Below the pieces are notes generated by a model. The model searched no databases. It had not been told where the DNA came from and saw only the letters and a list, made by a program, of their open reading frames with translations. Shown piece after piece: positions 6,200 through 12,048 of a DNA stretch of 12,048 nt. Both the position numbers and the translations under genes were made by a program. The stretch covers positions 1 to 12,048 of the forward strand of contig JAEZYR010000120.1 of NCBI GenBank assembly GCA_023442635.1. The letters are read 5' to 3'. This stretch comes from Bacillota bacterium. GTDB taxonomy: Bacteria; Bacillota; Clostridia; Saccharofermentanales; Fastidiosipilaceae. Position 1 is the stretch's first letter. The number at the start of each line of letters is the position of its first letter.

Positions 6200-9033
6200 T
6201 TTTGAGATTTACACCTGAAGCTGGCAAAGTCTTGGGCTATGCTGCCCGCTGTGCCCAGGCTTTTGGCATAGATTACATTGGCACGGAGCACCTTTTGGCT
6301 GGCCTTGTCATAGAAGGCGAAGGCCCAGCCGCCCAACTTCTGTCTGAGTTTGGCGTGACGCGCGACAACTATCTCGAAGCGCTTTGTGCCGAATATGGTG
6401 AAGAACAGATTGAGATCGAAGCCTTTGAAGATGGCGACGAAATGGACATCAGCGATCTGATGACGAGGACGACACCCCGAGTTCGACGGGTGATCGAGCT
6501 GGCGGCCTATACCTCGCGCCGTTTGGGGAAGGAAGTTATCGAAGTTGCCTACTTGCTGATGGGCATCATCCAAGAAGGCGACTCCGTTGCCCTGCGTCTC
6601 TTGCAGCGCCTCAAAGTCGACCCTCGCCCTATTTATGCAACTTTGAGTGAGACGGTTTTGCAGCAGCGCCGCGAAGAGATTGAAGCTAGCGATCAAAGCA
6701 AGAAACAAGAAGAGCAAGACAGCCGTCAGGCGCGTTTGGCCGCCGCCCAAAAGACACGTGAAGAGCGCCGCCACCAAAATACCCCACTGGCCAAATACAG
6801 CACAGATCTGAGCGCTCTGGCACAAGCCGATAAATTTGACCCCATCATTGGTCGGGACCGAGAGATTCAACGCATGCTCCAAATTTTGGCTCGCCGCAGC
6901 AAGAACAATCCTGTGCTGGTGGGTGAGCCCGGTGTCGGCAAAACAGCGATTGCGCAAGGTCTGGCCAGCAAAATGTTGCAAGATGACTGCCCAGATTTTT
7001 TGCGGGGCAAAAGGGTGCTTTCGTTGGATTTGGCTGGCATGCTAGCCGGTGCGAAGTACCGCGGCGAGTTCGAAGAGCGCCTCAAGGAGAGCATCAAAGA
7101 AGCCGCCGAAGCCAAAAATGTCATCCTTTTCATCGATGAATTGCATACGATCATTGGAGCAGGCGGTGGCAATGATGGCGCCATGGATGCGGCCAACATC
7201 CTCAAGCCCCTCCTGACGCAAGGTGAGATTCAAATCATCGGCGCGACCACCAACACGGAGTATCGCAAGTACATCGAAAAAGATGCGGCTCTGGAGCGGC
7301 GATTCCAACCTGTCATGGTCGGCGAGCCAGGCGAAGGGGAAACCGTCCAGATCATCAAAGGCATCCGCCCGAAGTTTGAAGCGCATCACCGCGTCAAAAT
7401 TACAGATGCGGCGGTGGAGGCAGCTGTGCAACTGTCCGTGCGCTACATCACAGACCGCTTTTTGCCCGACAAGGCTATCGATCTCATCGATGAGGGCGCT
7501 TCGAAGATCCGCATCGAAAAGGGACAGCAAGAGCAGAGCCTAGAGCAACACTTGCGCCGCGAGCTGGCTCAGTTGCGAGAAGAGAAAAAGGAAGCAGTCG
7601 CCCAGGAGGCCTTCGAAGAAGCGGCCAAACTCCGCCGCCGAGAGGAGGCTCTCCAAAGCCGCCTTGAGGACGAGCTCGCCCTAGCTGAGCAGAGTGTGGA
7701 GAACAGCAACTATGAGCTTACGCTGGATGCAGACGATATAGCTGGTATTGTTGCGCAGTGGACGGGCATTCCTGTGCAGCGCTTGACCGAAGATGACGAA
7801 GAGCGCCTTCGCCGCCTCGAAGACGAACTCAAAGCGCGCGTCCATGGCCAGGATGAAGCCGTCGCCGCTGTGGCGAAGGCCATTCGCCGGGGACGTCTGG
7901 GTCTCAAAAACCCCAATCGCCCAACGGGATCTTTTATCTTCCTAGGCACAACTGGCGTTGGCAAAACCGAATTGGCCAGAGCCCTAGCTGAATTGCTCTT
8001 CGGCAAAGAAAGCGCCCTGATCCGCGTCGATATGTCCGAGTATATGGAGCGCTTTGATGTGAGCAAGCTGATCGGCGCGCCCCCGGGTTATGTCGGCTAT
8101 GACGAAGGCGGCCAACTGACCGAGCGCGTCCGCCGCCAGCCCTACAGCGTCCTGCTTTTTGACGAGATCGAAAAGGCTCACCCCGACGTGTTCAACGCCC
8201 TTTTGCAGATCCTCGAAGATGGCCGCCTGACAGATGGCCAAGGGCGTACGGTCGACTTTCGTCACACGGTCATCATCATGACGTCGAATATCGGGGCTAG
8301 GCTGCTGACCTCGCCTTCTGGCCGACGCATTGGCTTTGGTCTGGCCGACGAGAAGCCCAAGTCAGGCGAATTGTACGGTGGCAAGAACTACGAAGACGCC
8401 AAGACGCTGGTTCTAGAGGAAATGAAGAAGACCTTCAATCCTGAGTTTATCAACCGCGTGGATGCGATTGTCTTCTTCCACATGCTTGATCATCAGGCCA
8501 TGATGGGCATCGCGGACCGCATGCTGAAGCAGTTGGCTGTCCGCCTTGCTGAACTCAAAATTGGACTGGATGTGCAAGATGAGGCGAAGCAGCTGCTCGT
8601 ACAAAGGGGTTACGATCCTGTTTATGGGGCTAGACCCCTGCGACGCGAGATCCAAAATAGCCTCGAAGACCGCATCTCAGAGGCCATGTTGGAAGGCGTG
8701 GTCAAGGCAGGTCAAGTCGCCTTGATTGACGTCGAAGATGGAGAGTTGAGGGTGCAACGTGGCAAGCAGCCTTTTGTTGAAAATGGCTCAACGAGCGGCG
8801 AAGGAGACGGAGCTCAAAACGCAGAAAGCGGCGAGGGCGAGGGGCTAGGCTCAGAGCCTGAGGGCCAGACACCTGTGCCAGCTGCGAAGGCAAAGAAGAG
8901 CAGCCCAAAGAAGCCGCGAGCAAGGGCTAAAGCGTCGCAAGAAGCAAGCAAGAAAAGAAAGAAGAGCGCGACCCCAAGTGTAGACTCAAGCGAAGAGGCA
9001 AGCGCAGAAGAGAGCAGCGGTGCCGAACGCTGA
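6196..9033 (+). CDS. clpC: ClpC, AAA+ unfoldase of the ClpCP protease
   Basis: 945-aa Hsp100 unfoldase that feeds substrates to ClpP. AAGGAG sits 7 nt before the ATG, which overlaps the mcsB stop. Domains: double Clp-N repeat (1-150); charged linker (155-195); AAA1 with Walker A GEPGVGKT (243-250), Walker B ILFIDE (310-315) and arginine finger ALERRF (365-370); middle coiled-coil/UVR domain (about 445-505), the docking site for adaptors such as McsB or MecA; AAA2 with GTTGVGKT (584-591), SVLLFDE (651-657), sensor TSNIG (696-700) and sensor-2 GARPLRR (811-817). RIGFG (711-715) fits the ClpP-binding loop, so protease partnership is expected. Bacillus ClpC is about 810 aa. The excess is mostly a tail from about 857: Glu/Gly-rich first, then Lys/Ala/Pro-rich (about 896-925), resembling intrinsically disordered basic tails. 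Last gene of the CtsR operon. Confidence 0.98.
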   Translation: MILRFTPEAGKVLGYAARCAQAFGIDYIGTEHLLAGLVIEGEGPAAQLLSEFGVTRDNYLEALCAEYGEEQIEIEAFEDGDEMDISDLMTRTTPRVRRVIELAAYTSRRLGKEVIEVAYLLMGIIQEGDSVALRLLQRLKVDPRPIYATLSETVLQQRREEIEASDQSKKQEEQDSRQARLAAAQKTREERRHQNTPLAKYSTDLSALAQADKFDPIIGRDREIQRMLQILARRSKNNPVLVGEPGVGKTAIAQGLASKMLQDDCPDFLRGKRVLSLDLAGMLAGAKYRGEFEERLKESIKEAAEAKNVILFIDELHTIIGAGGGNDGAMDAANILKPLLTQGEIQIIGATTNTEYRKYIEKDAALERRFQPVMVGEPGEGETVQIIKGIRPKFEAHHRVKITDAAVEAAVQLSVRYITDRFLPDKAIDLIDEGASKIRIEKGQQEQSLEQHLRRELAQLREEKKEAVAQEAFEEAAKLRRREEALQSRLEDELALAEQSVENSNYELTLDADDIAGIVAQWTGIPVQRLTEDDEERLRRLEDELKARVHGQDEAVAAVAKAIRRGRLGLKNPNRPTGSFIFLGTTGVGKTELARALAELLFGKESALIRVDMSEYMERFDVSKLIGAPPGYVGYDEGGQLTERVRRQPYSVLLFDEIEKAHPDVFNALLQILEDGRLTDGQGRTVDFRHTVIIMTSNIGARLLTSPSGRRIGFGLADEKPKSGELYGGKNYEDAKTLVLEEMKKTFNPEFINRVDAIVFFHMLDHQAMMGIADRMLKQLAVRLAELKIGLDVQDEAKQLLVQRGYDPVYGARPLRREIQNSLEDRISEAMLEGVVKAGQVALIDVEDGELRVQRGKQPFVENGSTSGEGDGAQNAESGEGEGLGSEPEGQTPVPAAKAKKSSPKKPRARAKASQEASKKRKKSATPSVDSSEEASAEESSGAER

Positions 9034-9138
9034 TGAAGGGCTAAATGTGCGCAAAGAGCGTCCAAAAGAGCAAAAAACGGATGAAGCCGATGCTTGAGGA
9101 CAATGGCTGAGGCCAGAGCTCGAATATCGAGGCAGTTG

Positions 9139-9175
9139 AAAAAAGCCAGGGAGAATTCTCCATACTGGCTTTTTT
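9139..9175. terminator. Bidirectional intrinsic terminator after clpC
   Basis: AAAAAAGCCAG (9139-9149) and CTGGCTTTTTT (9165-9175) form an 11-bp stem with T runs on both strands. The loop region contains the perfect palindrome GGAGAATTCTCC, which extends the fold. It ends the ctsR-clpC operon about 105 nt after the clpC stop. Confidence 0.9.
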
Positions 9176-9217
9176 CGGCTATTATGGAAGTAATTTTGGC
9201 TAGGAGGAGCGAGTGCT

Positions 9218-9859
9218 GTGCAATTTTGTGATCGCATGCTGAGTTCAGTGTTCACGCGCGTTTTGCTGTGGCTTTCGATCCTAGCCTTGCCACATATGCT
9301 GCCGATCGACAATTTCGATCTGGCGACCTATGTCGATGACCGAAGACCCCAGCTGGCGAATTTCTCAGAAGATCGCGACGCTTGCACCCGCTCTTTGAAT
9401 ATGAATCGCCTAGGTAGCCAGGGCGACATTATTATCGAAGTTCTGAGCGACTTGGGCAGTGCAGGTGTGGCTGGTCATGCCGCCATTGTCTCGAGCAATG
9501 CTTGGCAGACGATCGAGTCTTACCCCAAAGCCTTTAGCCCCATTCGCCGTGATGGCGTGCAGCGCTATCGCAACAATTGGCAGAACATTAGTGGGGCGCT
9601 TCTGTATCGCCCACGGCAGGCTAGCCCAGCTCAGTTTGCTAGGGCAGCACGCTATGCCGAGGCTCAAGTGGGCAAGCCCTACAACTGGCATTTCTGGGAC
9701 AAAATGAATAGCGATAGCTTTTACTGCAGCCAGCTCGTCTGGCGCGCTTGGCTTGAAGCTGGCATCGATATCGAAGAAGGCACCTTCCCCAATGCTGTTG
9801 TGGCACCTGCCGATCTCGCCAAGTCTAGGAATACGGTTTTGGTGGAACGCGTGCGATGA
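9218..9859 (+). CDS. Exported YiiX-like permuted NlpC/P60 (papain-like) hydrolase
   Basis: 213-aa protein starting at GTG, with AGGAGG (9202-9207) 10 nt upstream. A hydrophobic N-terminal segment (about 11-29) indicates export or membrane anchoring. The order of catalytic motifs is that of circularly permuted NlpC/P60 enzymes: GDIII (69-73), GHAAIV with His87, a likely third polar residue at Glu100, then FYCSQLVWRAW with nucleophile Cys170. Family members cleave peptidoglycan peptides or other amide and ester bonds; the substrate here cannot be assigned. The gene has its own leader after the clpC terminator. It overlaps the next gene as ATGA, so the two products are probably made together. 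Confidence 0.82.
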   Translation: MQFCDRMLSSVFTRVLLWLSILALPHMLPIDNFDLATYVDDRRPQLANFSEDRDACTRSLNMNRLGSQGDIIIEVLSDLGSAGVAGHAAIVSSNAWQTIESYPKAFSPIRRDGVQRYRNNWQNISGALLYRPRQASPAQFARAARYAEAQVGKPYNWHFWDKMNSDSFYCSQLVWRAWLEAGIDIEEGTFPNAVVAPADLAKSRNTVLVERVR

Positions 9860-11076
9860 GGGGCGCCTTGCAACGGCATCTAGATGCCAGATGGAAGCTG
9901 TGGCGACGAGCAGGGCTGTCGCTGCTTTTTTTATGCCTCCTTATCTTGTCCAGTACGCTGTCAGCTTGCACCCCCAAGCCCCTGACGAAGCTGCCAGCCC
10001 AAACGCGCTTTGCTATTGTGCAATCCGATATTTTGGCTGGCAGGGCGCAACTGACTGCTCTCGACGAGAGAGGCAAAACACTGGGCGAAAACAGACTGCG
10101 TTTGCAAGACGGCTCAGTTTCAGCGCGTGCGCCTGGGGTCTTTTATGTAGCTGGCCATCGAAGCAATGACAACATCCTCATCCGCGGAGGCGATATTCAG
10201 TACTTTAATCTTCTAGATGAGCCGAACTATTCGGGGTCGACGGCGGTCTATCTAGAGGATGAGGCCAACTATGCCTGCATGAATGGGAATGTCTCCGAGG
10301 AGACGGGCTATGAGTGCTTGCTTGTGGCCAGAGACATACGAAGCGGCAAAACCCTTTACCAAAGCATCGTTCCCCTTTTTGCTACGCAAATTTTGGCGGA
10401 TGAAAACTACTTGTATTTGGTCGGCACGAATGCGGGCATTGACAGAGAAGAGGCGGTTTTGACGGTCGTCTCCAAGCAGACAGGCAAGCTGCTTTTGACC
10501 CATATTTTCCCGACATACCGTGAAATTTTTAGCGCTGCCCTCGTCCAGGGTCGCCTCCTGATTGTCGCTACAGACAAAGCAGACTTCAAACAAAAACTGC
10601 TGACAGTCGAGGGCATTTTGACAGCCCTTGAAGAGCAGAGGCTGGCCAACACAGAAGATGGGCTTCGGATTCAGCCCCTGCTAGCCTGGCAAGACAAAAA
10701 AGTAGACGCCGTTTATGCAGCGCCAGATGGCTTCTACCTTTGGGATCAGAGACAGCTCTATCGCTGCTCGCCCGATGGACAGGTGCAGGCCACGTTTTCG
10801 CTACAAGCGGACGAGGCCGTTTTTTGGGGCGTCGATTTGAGTTCAGCTTTTTCGGGTCAAAAGGCAGAGAGGAAGACAGTTGTAGCCAAAGATGCTGGCG
10901 GCCAGAAGGACAAGGCAAGAACCTGCTTGTGGCTCTATAGCAGTCAGGCTAGCTCGAGCAACAAAATGACCCTCTACATGCAGGAGCTAGACGCTAGGAC
11001 ACTAGAGCAGGTCAAAAGCTACCAGGTTAGCTTGCCGCGTTTTGACCTTGTGCAAGTTGCAGCCCTTGAGCCTTAA
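9856..11076 (+). CDS. Lipoprotein of unknown function, possible beta-propeller
   Basis: 406-aa protein I cannot assign to a named family. It has a long basic N-region (1-19), a hydrophobic core and a lipobox LSAC with Cys38, so it should be anchored outside the membrane. The rest is beta-rich. Segments such as ADENYLYLVGTN followed by SKQTGKLLL, and DIRSGKTLYQS, recall the outer strands of PQQ- or WD-like propeller blades, but the count and closure are unclear. A linker around 330-355 is rich in Lys and Gly. Its start overlaps the stop of the hydrolase gene and no good ribosome site precedes it, so it is translationally coupled. A role in positioning or regulating the hydrolase is an inference from context only. 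The gene ends before a strong terminator. Confidence 0.8.
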   Translation: MRGALQRHLDARWKLWRRAGLSLLFLCLLILSSTLSACTPKPLTKLPAQTRFAIVQSDILAGRAQLTALDERGKTLGENRLRLQDGSVSARAPGVFYVAGHRSNDNILIRGGDIQYFNLLDEPNYSGSTAVYLEDEANYACMNGNVSEETGYECLLVARDIRSGKTLYQSIVPLFATQILADENYLYLVGTNAGIDREEAVLTVVSKQTGKLLLTHIFPTYREIFSAALVQGRLLIVATDKADFKQKLLTVEGILTALEEQRLANTEDGLRIQPLLAWQDKKVDAVYAAPDGFYLWDQRQLYRCSPDGQVQATFSLQADEAVFWGVDLSSAFSGQKAERKTVVAKDAGGQKDKARTCLWLYSSQASSSNKMTLYMQELDARTLEQVKSYQVSLPRFDLVQVAALEP

Positions 11077-11112
11077 GGCTAAGACGAGCTAAACGCCCCA
11101 TGCAAATATAGT

Positions 11113-11139
11113 AAAGCGCCCTTCGCGAGGGCGCTTTTT
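11113..11139. terminator. Intrinsic terminator between convergent genes
   Basis: AAAGCGCCCT and AGGGCGCTTT form a perfect 10-bp stem around TCGCG, followed by further T on the plus strand. The minus strand ends in a shorter TTTAC tract. It lies about 36 nt after the lipoprotein stop and can serve both converging transcripts. Confidence 0.9.
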
Positions 11140-11147
11140 ACATCCTG

Positions 11148-11196
11148 AGCCAGGGCCGCGGGCAGGGGCCGAGGCCCTGGGCCGCTGCCCCTGGCT
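11148..11196. repeat. GC-rich 49-nt imperfect palindrome
   Basis: Nested pairings AGCCAGGG/CCCTGGCT, GCGG/CCGC and CAGGGGCC/GGCCCTG fold around a GA tip, with small internal loops. There is no T tract, so it is not a typical terminator. It lies just beyond the stop codon of the minus-strand PepSY gene. It may protect transcript 3' ends or act as a REP-like element. Confidence 0.65.
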
Positions 11197-11222
11197 GCTG
11201 TAGATTTGCTCGAGGCAAAAGC

Positions 11223-11948
11223 TCAGTCATCTATGCCCAAGAAAGCACCTGAGCGAGCATCGATCTCGACTTCGCAATCTTCGGTATCACCAGGATCTTT
11301 GGGATCGGGGTAGCGGTACTTGATTTTGTAGGTGAGCTGCTGATGCTCAAAGATCAGCGCCCAGCCAGCATAAGTCCAATTTTCGCCTCGGTGAGCTTCG
11401 GCGCTCTGATGGGCCTGTTCGGGGCTTACGCCTAAGTCTGACCACACAAATGTGGGATGTTGGTGATGCTGGCGATGACTTTCTTGCGTGTAAACCTGGC
11501 CACTTTTCGCATCGACCTTTAACTTGTGCTCCTGCTGACCATCCGAACCCTGGATAAAGATGATTTCGTGCCCGTCATCTATTTCTCTGACGAGCTTCGT
11601 CAAAGCGGCCTGTGGGAAGAGCTGGCCGAAGCGATCGAGTGTCTGCTGCAGAGCCGGATCTGCAAGACCGACGACCGCGTGAGAGCTCGGCTGGCCAGTA
11701 CTAGGCGCCTGTGCTTGAGGCGTCGTAGCTTGCTGAGAAGCAGGATTCGTCGCGAGGGGCGAAGAGGATGGGGTGTTGACTTGGGGTGTAGGCGCCGCGC
11801 TAGGAGCCACGCTAGCAGCGGAGCCAGGGACTGAAGACGGCGCCTGCTGGCTAGGCCTGGCTGGCGAGAAGGGGTTACAAGCCGTCAAACCCAAGAAGAT
11901 AAGGCTAGAAGCTAAGGCCAGAGAGGCAGCTGGAAAAATCTTTTTCAC
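11223..11948 (-). CDS. PepSY-domain lipoprotein
   Basis: 241-aa lipoprotein read from GTG at 11948, with AGGAGG 8 nt upstream on the minus strand. The signal peptide ends in lipobox LTAC with Cys24. Residues 25-92 are a Ser/Pro/Ala/Gln-rich tether. Two PepSY-like modules follow: one around 96-157 (ALTKLVREIDDG, then KLKVDAKSGQVY) and one around 172-241 (SPEQAHQSAEAH, then CEVEIDARSGAFLGID). A His cluster, HRQHHQH, lies between them (158-164). PepSY domains occur in extracellular proteins and peptidase propeptides, and have been proposed to inhibit or modulate proteases; the partner here is unknown. It is convergent with the upstream lipoprotein gene, so it is a separate transcription unit. 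I see no convincing promoter in the 100 nt upstream. Confidence 0.85.
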   Translation of the reverse strand: MKKIFPAASLALASSLIFLGLTACNPFSPARPSQQAPSSVPGSAASVAPSAAPTPQVNTPSSSPLATNPASQQATTPQAQAPSTGQPSSHAVVGLADPALQQTLDRFGQLFPQAALTKLVREIDDGHEIIFIQGSDGQQEHKLKVDAKSGQVYTQESHRQHHQHPTFVWSDLGVSPEQAHQSAEAHRGENWTYAGWALIFEHQQLTYKIKYRYPDPKDPGDTEDCEVEIDARSGAFLGIDD

Positions 11949-12048
11949 AAATAAAACCTCCTAGATATGAATACATTAGAGCATGTAAGATTTGCTCAGC
12001 TTAGCGCCTGTTAGGCCTCAATCATGAAACAAAAGCGCCTCTATCTAT

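Noticed and set aside
6172..6981. Long minus-strand frame (269 codons) opposite clpC
   Set aside because: Antisense shadow of a strongly conserved clpC coding sequence; no ribosome site or domain signature noted.
1..12048. CRISPR array, insertion sequence, phage or tRNA genes
   Set aside because: No regularly spaced direct repeats, transposase, integrase, or cloverleaf-like sequence was seen on either strand.

Overview
The window looks like chromosomal DNA of a Bacillota, most likely a mid-GC (roughly 55% by eye) member of the Clostridia. The main reason is a complete ctsR-mcsA-mcsB-clpC operon with a textbook CtsR operator. Strong AGGAGG ribosome binding sites, three lipobox lipoproteins and compact intrinsic terminators fit the same picture. 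A lipoprotein serpin hints at a host-associated (gut or oral) lifestyle, but that is an inference. I see no rRNA, tRNA, CRISPR array, transposase or phage gene.

Layout. Positions 1-245 hold only a strong intrinsic terminator and no convincing gene. Two minus-strand genes follow, transcribed leftward: a serpin lipoprotein (3111 to 1723), then a fused MsrA-MsrB protein (1502 to 246). A stem-loop lies between them. Positions 3112-3623 are a divergent intergenic region. Its right end carries the sigma-A promoter (TTGACG, 16 nt, TATAAT) and an AGTCAAA-TAA-AGTCAAA CtsR box overlapping the predicted transcription start. Rightward from there run ctsR (3624-4226), mcsA (4213-4896), mcsB (4919-6199, apparently starting at ATA) and clpC (6196-9033), closed by a bidirectional terminator at 9139-9175. 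Next is a translationally coupled pair: an exported YiiX-like permuted NlpC/P60 hydrolase (9218-9859) and a lipoprotein of unknown function (9856-11076). A terminator and a GC-rich 49-nt hairpin separate this pair from a convergent minus-strand PepSY lipoprotein gene (11948 to 11223).

How the genes work together. CtsR represses its own operon. McsB, activated by McsA, phosphorylates arginines on CtsR and on misfolded proteins, and ClpC with ClpP (not in the window) degrades the marked substrates. All four proteins depart from the textbook forms. CtsR has a C-terminal extension. McsA lacks the first zinc finger and has a long acidic linker with an 18-bp tandem repeat. McsB has an apparent AUA start, a GEEDQ in place of NEEDH and a long acidic tail. 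ClpC ends in a ~90-residue low-complexity tail, acidic and then lysine/alanine-rich. The leftward genes deal with proteases (serpin) and oxidised methionine (MsrAB).

The strongest oddities are two. The MsrA domain has lost three of its five classical active-site residues, including the catalytic Cys (now His), yet stays fused to an intact MsrB that has its own internal Shine-Dalgarno and ATG. The mcsB reading frame has no ATG, GTG or TTG that would include its essential N-terminal RVRLARN segment, and an ATA sits exactly where the start should be.
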